A stretch of 64,000 bases of DNA, taken from the NCBI RefSeq assembly GCF_014851565.1, contig NZ_JACVAA010000007.1, forward strand, positions 237,689-301,688, given 5' to 3'. Shown here piece by piece: positions 52,520-62,100 of the stretch (positions within the stretch are counted from its first letter, which is position 1; the number at the start of each line of letters is the position of its first letter). The DNA is from Pseudomonas sp. PDM15 (GTDB lineage: Bacteria > Pseudomonadota > Gammaproteobacteria > Pseudomonadales > Pseudomonadaceae). Position numbers and translations under genes: made by a program. The notes below the pieces were generated by a model. The model saw only the letters and a program-made list of their open reading frames with translations. It made no database searches and had not been told where the DNA came from.

Positions 52520-54838
52520 ATGACTCGTTCCCGTACCCCCCGCAAAGGCGCCAAGCGCCGCGCCAGCAGCCGTTCCTGGCTGGGCTGGCTGTTCAAGCTG
52601 TCGCTGGTTGGCCTGGTGCTGCTGGCCGGTTTCGCCGTTTACCTGGATGCCGTGGTGCAGGAGAAATTCTCCGGCAAGCGCTGGACGGTGCCGGCCAAGG
52701 TCTACGCGCGGCCGCTGGAGCTGTTCGTTGGGCAGAAGCTGAGCAAGGAAGACTTCCTCACCGAGCTGGATGCCCTCGGCTATCGTCGTGAAGGAGCCGC
52801 CAACGGCCCGGGTGCGGCGGCGGTGAATGGCAATCTGGTCGACCTGCATACCCGCGGCTTCCAGTTCTATGAAGGCAACGAGCCGGCCCAGCGGGTGCGG
52901 GTGAAGTTCTCCGGCGACTACGTGGCCGGTCTCAATCAGGGCAGCGGCGCCAAGCTGGCGGTGGCGCGCATGGAGCCGCTGCTGATCGGTGGCCTGTATC
53001 CGGCGCACCATGAGGATCGCATCCTGATCAAGCTGGATCAGGTGCCGCCGTATCTGGTCGAGACACTGGTGGCGGTGGAGGATCGCGAGTTCTTCAACCA
53101 CTTTGGCGTATCGCCCAAGGGCATCGCCCGTGCCGTGTGGATCAACGCCTCGGCCGGCCAGTTGCGCCAGGGCGGCAGTACCCTCACACAGCAGCTGGTG
53201 AAGAACTTCTACCTCACCAGCGAGCGCAGCCTGACCCGCAAGCTGACCGAAGCCATGATGGCGGTGCTGCTGGAGCTGCACTACGACAAGAAGGAAATCC
53301 TCGAGGCTTACCTCAACGAGGTGTTCCTCGGTCAGGACGGCCAGCGCGCGGTGCATGGTTTTGGTCTGGCCAGCCAGTACTTCTTCAGTCAGCCGCTGGG
53401 CGAGCTGAAATTGGAGCAGGTGGCTCTGTTGGTCGGCATGGTCAAGGGGCCGACCGTATACAACCCGCGGCGTAATCCGGAGCTGGCGCTCAAGCGCCGC
53501 AATCTGGTGCTCGATCTGCTGGCGGAGCAGGGCGTGGTCACCGCCGAAGTGGCCGAGGCGGCCAAGCAGAAGCCGCTGGGTGTGACCAAGCGCGGTAGCC
53601 TGGCCGACAGTTCCTTCCCCGGCTTCCTCGATCTGGTCAAGCGTCAGCTACGCGAGGATTACCGTGAGGAAGACCTGACCGAAGAAGGCCTGCGCATCTT
53701 CACCAGCTTCGACCCGATCCTGCAGCTCAAGGCCGAGTCGGCGCTGGGGGAGACCCTCAAGCGCCTGTCCGGGCGCAAGGGTGTGGACGAAGTGGAAGCG
53801 GCCATGGTGGTGACCAACCCGGAGACCGGCGAGATACAGGCGCTGATCGGCAGCCGCCAGCCGCGCTTCGCCGGTTTCAACCGGGTACTGGACGCCAATC
53901 GCCCGATCGGCTCGCTGATCAAGCCGGCCGTGTACCTCACCGCCCTGGAGCGCCCGAGTCAGTACACCCTGACCAGTTGGCTGGAGGACACGCCGTTCTC
54001 CGTCAAGGGCCAGGACGGCCAGGTCTGGCGGCCGAAGAACTACGACGGCAAGGCCCACGGCTCCATCTACCTCTATCAGGGCCTGGCCAATTCCTACAAC
54101 CTGTCGACCGCCAAGCTCGGCCTGGAACTGGGAGTGCCGAATGTGCTCAAAACCCTCGAGCGCCTGGGCGTCGAGCGTGAGTGGCCGGCCTATCCTTCGA
54201 TGCTGCTGGGCGCTGGCGCGCTGAGCCCGATGGAAGTGGCCACCATGTACCAGACCCTGGCCAACGGCGGCTTCAATACGCCGTTGCGCGGTATTCGCAG
54301 CGTACTTGCCGCCGAGGGCGAGCCGCTCAAGCGCTATCCCTTCCAGATCCAGCAGCGTTTCGATCCAGGCGCCATCTACCTGGTGCAGAACGCCATGCAG
54401 CGGGTCATGCGCGAAGGCACCGGGCGCTCGGTGTACAGTCAACTACCGGCGTCGCTGAATCTGGCTGGCAAGACCGGTACCAGCAACGACTCGCGTGACA
54501 GCTGGTTCGCCGGCTTCAGTCAGGATCTTCTGGCGGTGGTGTGGATGGGGCGCGACGACAACGGCACGACGCCGCTGACCGGCGCCACCGGTGCCCTGCA
54601 GGTCTGGACCGGTTTCATGAAAAAGGCCGACCCGCTGCCGCTGGACATGCCGATGCCGGACAATGTCACCCCGGCCTGGGTGGACGTTTATAGCGGCCAG
54701 GGCTCCGCCGCTGGCTGCCCGAATGCGGTGGAAATACCTTATATCCGTGGCAGCGAGCCGGCTCCCGGTCAGCCTTGCGGCCTGCTGGAGGCTCCGGCAG
54801 ACAACGTGATGGACTGGGTGCGTGGCTGGCTCAACTGA
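52520..54838 (+). CDS. mrcB: Bifunctional penicillin-binding protein 1B
   Basis: A class A PBP that both polymerises and cross-links peptidoglycan. The 772-residue protein has a basic cytoplasmic tail, one membrane helix (about 22-43), a UB2H-type domain and a GT51 glycosyltransferase (EDREFFNHFG, catalytic Glu187; GGSTLTQQLVKNF). The transpeptidase has Ser465 in SLIK, SYN (525-527) and KTG (651-653). No ribosome site is visible upstream of the ATG at 52520. The lipoprotein gene follows after 22 bases. Confidence 0.97.
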   Translation: MTRSRTPRKGAKRRASSRSWLGWLFKLSLVGLVLLAGFAVYLDAVVQEKFSGKRWTVPAKVYARPLELFVGQKLSKEDFLTELDALGYRREGAANGPGAAAVNGNLVDLHTRGFQFYEGNEPAQRVRVKFSGDYVAGLNQGSGAKLAVARMEPLLIGGLYPAHHEDRILIKLDQVPPYLVETLVAVEDREFFNHFGVSPKGIARAVWINASAGQLRQGGSTLTQQLVKNFYLTSERSLTRKLTEAMMAVLLELHYDKKEILEAYLNEVFLGQDGQRAVHGFGLASQYFFSQPLGELKLEQVALLVGMVKGPTVYNPRRNPELALKRRNLVLDLLAEQGVVTAEVAEAAKQKPLGVTKRGSLADSSFPGFLDLVKRQLREDYREEDLTEEGLRIFTSFDPILQLKAESALGETLKRLSGRKGVDEVEAAMVVTNPETGEIQALIGSRQPRFAGFNRVLDANRPIGSLIKPAVYLTALERPSQYTLTSWLEDTPFSVKGQDGQVWRPKNYDGKAHGSIYLYQGLANSYNLSTAKLGLELGVPNVLKTLERLGVEREWPAYPSMLLGAGALSPMEVATMYQTLANGGFNTPLRGIRSVLAAEGEPLKRYPFQIQQRFDPGAIYLVQNAMQRVMREGTGRSVYSQLPASLNLAGKTGTSNDSRDSWFAGFSQDLLAVVWMGRDDNGTTPLTGATGALQVWTGFMKKADPLPLDMPMPDNVTPAWVDVYSGQGSAAGCPNAVEIPYIRGSEPAPGQPCGLLEAPADNVMDWVRGWLN

Positions 54839-54860
54839 ATTCGCTGAAGTGAGGAAATGC

Positions 54861-55583
54861 ATGGCTAAGTGGTGGGTTTGCGTAGTGCTGGCGTCTGCGG
54901 TTCTGTCCGGTTGCGCCAGTGTGCCCAGGGGTTCGATTCCGGTGCAGGACTCTTCTGGGCGGCTGATGGAAGATGAGCAGGGCGCCTTCGCCGGCCGCGG
55001 CGCAACGAGTGCCCAGCCGCAACAGGCACAGACCCAGAGCCTGCCGGAGGATTCCGGTGTGGTGGTGATGGTGCCGGGCGGCGTTTCTTCGGCCCCTTTG
55101 GAAACCTATCCGGATGGCAGTAGTGCCACACCGGCCACCTACGGTTCTGCACCGCTGAGTACGGGGCCGATCTCCGGCGCGGGTGCCTATCAGCAGCCCA
55201 GCACGCCGAGCATGCCTAGCGGCATTCCCGCCGGCGGCAGCCTGGCCGGTGACGAGCAGCTGGATGGTCCGGTGCTGGCGCTGCTTACCAGCGCCCAGCA
55301 GCAGCAGGGCAGCGGTGATCTGGAAGGTGCCTCGTCAAGCCTGGAGCGTGCCCAGCGCATCGCTCCGCGGGAGCCTCAGGTGCTCTATCGTCTCGCCGAG
55401 GTGCGCCTGGCCCAGGGGGATGCGGCTCAGGCCGAACAGCTGGCGCGCCGCGGCCTGAGTTTTGCCAATGGCCGCCCAGCTTTGCAGGCAGGCCTGTGGG
55501 GCCTGATCGGTCAGGCTCGTGAACGCCAGGGCGATCCCGCCGGCGCCGCTCAGGCTCGTGAGCGGGCACGGGTCAATCTCTGA
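54861..55583 (+). CDS. TPR-containing lipoprotein downstream of PBP1B
   Basis: A 240-residue lipoprotein precursor with lipobox LSGC (Cys17). It has a long Ser/Gly/Pro-rich linker (about 20-135) and a C-terminal tetratricopeptide-like domain (about 140-238; LEGASSSLERAQRIAPREPQVLYRLAEVRLAQGDAAQAEQLARRGL). It directly follows mrcB, so a link to PBP1B function, perhaps as an outer-membrane activator, is an attractive guess; no such role is shown. The ATG at 54861 follows GTGAGGAAA. The stop overlaps yqcC by one base. Confidence 0.85.
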   Translation: MAKWWVCVVLASAVLSGCASVPRGSIPVQDSSGRLMEDEQGAFAGRGATSAQPQQAQTQSLPEDSGVVVMVPGGVSSAPLETYPDGSSATPATYGSAPLSTGPISGAGAYQQPSTPSMPSGIPAGGSLAGDEQLDGPVLALLTSAQQQQGSGDLEGASSSLERAQRIAPREPQVLYRLAEVRLAQGDAAQAEQLARRGLSFANGRPALQAGLWGLIGQARERQGDPAGAAQARERARVNL

Positions 55584-55912
55584 TGGATTCGCGCCTCTCG
55601 GCCTTGGCCGATCAGCTTCTGCTGATCGAGCGCGAATTGCGTCTGCTGGGGTGGTGGTCGGTCGAGACTCCTTCGGCCGAGGCATTGTCCAGCAAGGAGC
55701 CGTTCTGCGTGGATACGTTGGACTTCGAGGCCTGGCTGCAGTGGATTTTCCTGCCGCGCATGAAGCAGGTGCTGGAGACCGACGGGCCATTGCCGCCGGT
55801 GTCCGGTATTCGTGAGATGGCGGAGATGAGCTGGCCCGGTCGTGAGGCTCAGGCGCGAGCGCTGCTGGTGGCTCTGGGAGAATTCGATCGATTGATTGGG
55901 AGCGCTCGCTGA
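55583..55912 (+). CDS. yqcC: YqcC family (DUF446) protein
   Basis: A 109-residue all-helical YqcC/DUF446 protein (LLIERELRLLGWWS, FEAWLQWIFLPRMKQVLE, EMSWPGREAQARALLVAL). The family has no firm function. In several gamma-proteobacteria it is associated with truC. It overlaps the lipoprotein stop by one base, and its own stop lies in the loop of a perfect 9-bp hairpin (55899-55919). Confidence 0.88.
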   Translation: MDSRLSALADQLLLIERELRLLGWWSVETPSAEALSSKEPFCVDTLDFEAWLQWIFLPRMKQVLETDGPLPPVSGIREMAEMSWPGREAQARALLVALGEFDRLIGSAR

Positions 55913-55919
55913 GCGCTCC
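55899..55919. terminator. Perfect hairpin over the yqcC stop codon
   Basis: GGAGCGCTC-GCT-GAGCGCTCC, 9-bp stem with a 3-base loop at the stop codon. There is no T-run. It lies between convergent yqcC and the DUF4124 gene and may act as a bidirectional barrier. Confidence 0.4.
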
Positions 55920-55933
55920 GTGGGTGCCGGTGG

Positions 55934-56365
55934 TTATTGGCAGTTCTTCTTAAGAGCAGCTTCTCCGGTGCTGATTCTTTCCTGGCGCTCCTCTTCCGTT
56001 AGATGGCGCAGCTCGCCATCAATTTCCATCCGGATGCGCGGATTGTTCTGCAACTGTGCGAGGTTGTACCGGGCGTTGTCGCAGAAATTTTTGAGCTCGG
56101 CTTCTTGCTCTGCAACTTCCTTCCGTACTCGCTCATTTGCATCTTCCTGAGCCTTTTCAGCAGATTCTTGCTGAGGCGCTGCAGGTGGTGCCGCAAGCTT
56201 GGGCTGTGAGATGTTGGGGTTCACCGTGGCAGCATCCTGTCCCTCCGGCGGCTGCGAGCCAAAGTGAACATTGCCTTGGCCATCCACCCACTTGTAAATC
56301 TGCCCGGCAGTGGCACCGGTGCTCAGGGCGAGCAGCACACTGCACGCGAGAATCATGCGACGCAT
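55934..56365 (-). CDS. DUF4124 domain periplasmic protein
   Basis: A 143-residue exported protein with a signal peptide (MRRMILACSVLLALSTGATA) and an N-terminal DUF4124 domain (GQIYKWVDGQGNVHFGSQPPEG). A Pro/Ala/Gln-rich linker and a charged helical C-terminal half (ESAEKAQEDANERVRKEVAEQ) follow, the latter probably a coiled coil. Many such proteins occur in Pseudomonas and their function is unknown. I chose the ATG at 56365; a GTG-like extension to 56389 would spoil the signal peptide. Confidence 0.85.
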   Translation of the reverse strand: MRRMILACSVLLALSTGATAGQIYKWVDGQGNVHFGSQPPEGQDAATVNPNISQPKLAAPPAAPQQESAEKAQEDANERVRKEVAEQEAELKNFCDNARYNLAQLQNNPRIRMEIDGELRHLTEEERQERISTGEAALKKNCQ

Positions 56366-56773
56366 GTCGTTTCCTTTTATCGGCAGCAAAACCTGCCCGT
56401 TACTATAACCAAAACCCGCGAATCTTCATCCTGCGCCATGTCACAAGCCGGCAGCGCAAGAAACTGTGACGTATAACTTGACTTGGCGTTAGCTAATCCG
56501 AACAATCGGCCCTTCCTGCTGTTGTGAGGTCCGCCGCAAGCGTCCCTCAGCTCAGTGGAAAAAGGCGCTACCCGTGCCGACCCCCGTTACACCCGCAACG
56601 CGTTACCTCGCGCTGGGAAGGAAAGGCTCCGCAAGATTGGGCCGTTCCGCTACTCGTCAGGCAGACCCCTGCATTATCCGCGACCACAGTCGCGCTCGTC
56701 CGCTGACCAGTAAGACCTACTCAAAGGACCACTCGTTGTCGGGTGGTGATCTGGCGTTCTAGAGGTGAACAAC
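56366..56773 (+). promoter_or_regulatory. Long upstream region and leader of ilvI
   Basis: A 408-base stretch without a convincing gene. A promoter candidate is TTGACT (56478-56483) with AACAAT (56501-56506), spacer 17, which would give a leader of about 260 bases. A hairpin CGCGAC-CACA-GTCGCG lies at 56679-56694. I see neither a leader peptide rich in Ile, Val or Leu nor a terminator with T-run, so classical attenuation is not supported, but the length suggests leader-based control. Confidence 0.45.
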
Positions 56774-58504
<1,731 letters not shown>

Positions 58505-58506
58505 AC

Positions 58507-58998
58507 ATGCGCCATATCATCTCCCTGTTGCTGGAAAACGAACCCGGTGCCCTGTCGCGCGTGGTTGGCCTGTTCTCCCAGCGGAACTACAACATCGAAA
58601 GCCTGACCGTGGCGCCGACCGAAGACCCGACCCTGTCGCGTCTGACGCTGACCACCGTGGGGCATGACGATGTGATCGAGCAGATCACCAAGAACCTCAA
58701 CAAGCTGATCGAAGTGGTCAAGCTGGTGAACCTGTCGGAAAGCGCCCACATCGAGCGCGAGCTGATGCTGGTCAAAGTGAAGGCCACCGGTGCCCAGCGC
58801 GCCGAGGTCAAGCGCACCACCGACATCTTCCGCGGGCAGATCGTCGACGTGACCAGCAGCGTCTACACAATCCAGCTGACCGGTACCAGCGACAAGCTGG
58901 ACAGCTTCATCCAGGCCATCGGCACCGCGTCGATCCTGGAAACCGTGCGCAGCGGTGTCACCGGTATTGCGCGTGGCGACAAGGTCCTGAGTATCTGA
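58507..58998 (+). CDS. ilvH: Acetolactate synthase small (regulatory) subunit
   Basis: The valine-sensitive regulatory partner of IlvI. The 163-residue protein has an N-terminal ACT domain (HIISLLLENEPGALSRVVGLFSQRNYNIESLTV) and a C-terminal ACT-like domain. It forms the ilvI-ilvH operon and ends at a terminator shared with convergent ilvY. Confidence 0.97.
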   Translation: MRHIISLLLENEPGALSRVVGLFSQRNYNIESLTVAPTEDPTLSRLTLTTVGHDDVIEQITKNLNKLIEVVKLVNLSESAHIERELMLVKVKATGAQRAEVKRTTDIFRGQIVDVTSSVYTIQLTGTSDKLDSFIQAIGTASILETVRSGVTGIARGDKVLSI

Positions 58999-59015
58999 TC
59001 GTCCATGTTGCAAAG

Positions 59016-59045
59016 AAGGCCCCGCCTAGTGCGGGGCTTTTTATT
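59016..59045. terminator. Terminator between convergent ilvH and ilvY
   Basis: AAGGCCCCGC-CTAGT-GCGGGGCTTTTTA. The T-run favours termination of ilvIH transcription. The last bases overlap the ilvY stop. Confidence 0.88.
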
Positions 59046-59922
59046 TCTCGCGGTTCCAGAAGGCGGCGATCAGCGGGTCCTTGAGGCGCTTCTGCAGGGC
59101 GAACAGGCCTATGTCGTAGGCGGTAAGTGGCGGCTGAATCTCATAGATGCGGATGCGCGCGGCCAGCGGGCTGTTGTCCAGCACGATCTGCGGTACCACG
59201 CCGATACCGAACCCCAGGCTCACCATACTGACGATGGCTTCGTTGCCGCTCACCTGAGCGTAGATGCGCGGCTTGATGTTGTGGCTCTTCAGCCAGCGGT
59301 CGGTGCGTGTCCGCGCCAGGCCCTCTTCCGATAGGATCATCGGCACATCGCGCCAGCTATCGGCGTCGGGATGCTTCAGTTGTTCATCGCTGAGCAGCTG
59401 GGATGACTGTGGGCCGATAAAGCGCAGCTCGGAGCGAGCGATGGGCTGGAATTCGATGTCGGCCGGTAGGCTGTCCGGGCGTGCGCCGATAGCCAAGTCT
59501 TCCAGTTCCTGCTGCACGCGTTCGACGGCCTTGGCCGGGTCACCGGTGTGCAGTGTCATTTCGATGCGCGGGTAGTTCTGCCGGAAGCTGCTGAGGATGT
59601 CGTACAAAAAGCTGTAGCTGGCCGTGACTGAGCAATACAGGGAGAGCTCGCCGTGCAGGATCAGCTGGTCCTGCTTGAATGTCTGGCGAATGGCCTGCCA
59701 GCCGTTCATGACCTCCTGGGCATATCCGCGAAACTGTTGTCCCTCGCGGGTTAGGCGGACCGAGCGGTTGTCGCGCAGGAATAGCGGGGCGCCAAGTTCA
59801 TCTTCCAGTTGTTTGATGCTACGGCTGAGAGCGGAAGGGCTGACGTGCTGTTCACGGCTGGTTTTGCCGAAGTGCAGGTTGTCTGCCAAAGAAAGAAAAA
59901 GCCTGAGTGCGTGGCTGTCCAT
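59041..59922 (-). CDS. ilvY: LysR-type regulator IlvY
   Basis: IlvY activates the divergent ilvC gene when its co-inducers acetolactate or acetohydroxybutyrate are present. The 293-residue protein resembles E. coli IlvY throughout. It has an N-terminal winged HTH (FLSLADNLHFGKTSREQHVSPSALSRSIKQLEDELG) and an effector domain with CSVTASYSFLYDIL, LHTGDPAKAVERV, GNEAIVSMVSLGFGIGVVPQIVL and the end KDPLIAAFW. I chose ATG at 59922; in-frame upstream codons to 59973 extend into the operator region. Confidence 0.93.
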   Translation of the reverse strand: MDSHALRLFLSLADNLHFGKTSREQHVSPSALSRSIKQLEDELGAPLFLRDNRSVRLTREGQQFRGYAQEVMNGWQAIRQTFKQDQLILHGELSLYCSVTASYSFLYDILSSFRQNYPRIEMTLHTGDPAKAVERVQQELEDLAIGARPDSLPADIEFQPIARSELRFIGPQSSQLLSDEQLKHPDADSWRDVPMILSEEGLARTRTDRWLKSHNIKPRIYAQVSGNEAIVSMVSLGFGIGVVPQIVLDNSPLAARIRIYEIQPPLTAYDIGLFALQKRLKDPLIAAFWNREK

Positions 59923-59931
59923 ATCTGTTTC

Positions 59932-59974
59932 ATATATCGGCACGTTGTATTGCAAATATATCATTTTACGCAAT
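59932..59974. promoter_or_regulatory. Candidate IlvY operator between ilvY and ilvC
   Basis: The 125-bp divergent gap is A/T-rich. It has an ATTGC...GCAAT inverted repeat (59949-59953 and 59970-59974) and two direct ATATATC copies (59932-59938 and 59956-59962) 24 bases apart. LysR-type regulators usually bind tandem sites of this sort. Confidence 0.45.
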
Positions 59975-60047
59975 GGTAAGGATCGCTTAAGGTGCCTCCG
60001 TAGCGGTGCTGAGCACCTCCTCCATTCGATCCAGAAGAGCCCAGAAC

Positions 60048-61064
60048 ATGAAAGTTTTCTACGACAAAGACTGCGACCTCTCCATCATCCAGGGCAAGAA
60101 AGTCGCCGTTATCGGCTACGGCTCCCAGGGCCACGCTCAGGCGTGCAACCTGAAGGATTCCGGTGTTGACGTCACCATCGGTCTGCGCAAGGGCTCCGCT
60201 ACCGTTGCCAAGGCCGAGGCTCATGGCCTGAAAGTGACCGACGTGGCCACTGCCGTTGCCAATGCCGACCTGGTCATGATCCTGACCCCGGACGAGTTCC
60301 AGGGCCGCCTGTACAAGGAAGAGATCGAGCCGAACATCAAGAAAGGCGCCACCCTGGCCTTCTCCCACGGCTTCTCCATCCACTACAACCAGGTCGTGCC
60401 GCGTGCCGACCTCGACGTGATCATGATCGCGCCGAAGGCCCCGGGCCATACCGTGCGCTCCGAGTTCGTCAAAGGCGGCGGTATCCCTGATCTGATCGCC
60501 ATCTACCAGGACGCTTCCGGCAATGCCAAGAACGTCGCCCTGTCCTACGCCTGTGGCGTTGGTGGCGGCCGTACCGGCATCATCGAAACCACCTTCAAGG
60601 ACGAGACCGAAACCGATCTGTTCGGTGAGCAGGCCGTTCTGTGCGGCGGTTGCGTCGAGCTGGTCAAAGCCGGTTTCGATACTCTGGTCGAAGCTGGCTA
60701 CGCGCCGGAAATGGCCTACTTCGAGTGCCTGCACGAGCTGAAGCTGATCGTCGACCTGATGTTCGAAGGCGGCATCGCCAACATGAACTACTCGATCTCC
60801 AACAACGCCGAATACGGTGAGTACGTGACCGGTCCGGAAGTCATCAACGCCGAATCCCGTCAGGCCATGCGTAACGCCCTGAAGCGCATCCAGGACGGCG
60901 AATACGCCAAGATGTTCATCCAGGAAGGCGCGGCCAACTACCCGTCCATGACCGCCTACCGCCGCAACAATGCCGCTCACGGCATTGAAGTGGTCGGCGA
61001 GAAGCTGCGTGCGATGATGCCGTGGATCTCCGCCAACAAGATCGTCGACAAGACCAAGAACTGA
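60048..61064 (+). CDS. ilvC: Ketol-acid reductoisomerase (class I)
   Basis: IlvC isomerises and reduces acetolactate or acetohydroxybutyrate with NADPH and Mg2+, the second common step of branched-chain amino-acid synthesis. The 338-residue protein has the Rossmann motif VIGYGSQGHAQACNLKDSG, HGFSIHYNQ, the metal-binding EDE-type region (KDETETDLFGEQAVLCGG) and YFECLHELKLIVDLM. The ATG at 60048 gives the usual MKVFYDKDCDLS start. It is divergent from its activator gene and ends at a terminator. Confidence 0.98.
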   Translation: MKVFYDKDCDLSIIQGKKVAVIGYGSQGHAQACNLKDSGVDVTIGLRKGSATVAKAEAHGLKVTDVATAVANADLVMILTPDEFQGRLYKEEIEPNIKKGATLAFSHGFSIHYNQVVPRADLDVIMIAPKAPGHTVRSEFVKGGGIPDLIAIYQDASGNAKNVALSYACGVGGGRTGIIETTFKDETETDLFGEQAVLCGGCVELVKAGFDTLVEAGYAPEMAYFECLHELKLIVDLMFEGGIANMNYSISNNAEYGEYVTGPEVINAESRQAMRNALKRIQDGEYAKMFIQEGAANYPSMTAYRRNNAAHGIEVVGEKLRAMMPWISANKIVDKTKN

Positions 61065-61080
61065 GTCTTTTGGTGTTCGA

Positions 61081-61111
61081 AAAAGAACGCGGCTTCGGCC
61101 GCGTTTTTTTA
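61081..61111 (+). terminator. Rho-independent terminator after ilvC
   Basis: AACGCGGC-TTCG-GCCGCGTT with a stable TTCG tetraloop, then TTTTTT. Confidence 0.93.
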
Positions 61112-61221
61112 TGCGCGTAGCGGGCTTCTGGTATAAAGCCCACTTGTTTAGCCGTACCGCCGGCGAACCTGCGTCGGTGGTACCGGTCGAAGTCTCATCC
61201 AATCGCTGCAAGGTATTGTTC

Positions 61222-62037
61222 ATGAACGAACGTCCCGAGGACTCCGGCAAGGCTCCCGAACCGGAGAGCCTGCTGCCCATCGATGAACACGTGGAAGAAG
61301 GTCAGGATGCCGAGGGCCGCAAGGTCCGCCACCGTGGCATCTATCTGTTACCCAACCTGTTCACCACGGCGGCGCTGTTTTCCGGCTTCTATGCCATCGT
61401 CAACGGCATGAACGGCCAGTTCGACCATGCCGCCATCGCCATCTTCGTGGCCATGGTGCTCGACGGTCTTGATGGTCGCGTCGCTCGCCTGACCAACACC
61501 CAAAGCGCCTTCGGCGCCGAATACGACTCGCTGTCCGATATGGTCGCCTTCGGCGTCGCCCCGGCGTTGGTCGCCTTCGAGTGGGCCCTAGGTAGCCTGG
61601 GCAAGGTCGGCTGGATGGTCGCCTTCATTTATGTGGCCGGTGCTGCGCTGCGTCTGGCGCGCTTCAATACCATGGTTGGTAAGGCAGACAAGCGCTACTT
61701 CATTGGCCTGGCCAGTCCGGCTGCTGCGGCGTTGGTGGCTGGTACCGTGTGGGCGTTCAGCGACTTCGGCATCAAGGGCTCGAACATGGCCTTCGTGGTC
61801 GCCCTGCTGGTGGCGGCCGCCGGTACGCTGATGGTCAGCAACATCAAGTACCACAGCTTCAAGGACCTGGACCTCAAAGGGCGTGTGCCTTTCGTGGCCA
61901 TCCTGATCGTGGTGCTGGTGTTTGCCGTGGTGTTCAGCGATCCGCCCCGCATCCTGCTGCTGATCTTCCTCGCCTATGCGGCGTCCGGTCCTGTGCAATA
62001 TTTGTTGCAACTGCGTCGGCGCAAAGCGGCCGAGTGA
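61222..62037 (+). CDS. pssA: CDP-diacylglycerol-serine O-phosphatidyltransferase
   Basis: PssA makes phosphatidylserine, the precursor of phosphatidylethanolamine. The 271-residue membrane protein has the CDP-alcohol phosphotransferase signature spread over residues about 90-116 (DGLDGRVARL, then GAEYDSLSD). About seven membrane segments follow, and the N-terminal 38 residues are acidic and cytoplasmic. It belongs to the membrane-embedded PssA type (Bacillus-like), not the peripheral E. coli type. The ATG at 61222 was chosen; the longer frame begins in the ilvC terminator region. Confidence 0.93.
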   Translation: MNERPEDSGKAPEPESLLPIDEHVEEGQDAEGRKVRHRGIYLLPNLFTTAALFSGFYAIVNGMNGQFDHAAIAIFVAMVLDGLDGRVARLTNTQSAFGAEYDSLSDMVAFGVAPALVAFEWALGSLGKVGWMVAFIYVAGAALRLARFNTMVGKADKRYFIGLASPAAAALVAGTVWAFSDFGIKGSNMAFVVALLVAAAGTLMVSNIKYHSFKDLDLKGRVPFVAILIVVLVFAVVFSDPPRILLLIFLAYAASGPVQYLLQLRRRKAAE

Positions 62038-62100
62038 TGTAATTTCCTTGCGGCTCCGCAGTCTACTGGCGTATTCGATGTCCAGGCTGTGGAGCCCGCC

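Noticed and set aside
56524..56706. Possible ilvI leader peptide of 60 codons
   Set aside because: It is not enriched in Ile, Val or Leu codons in a row, lacks a clear ribosome site, and no terminator/antiterminator pair follows.
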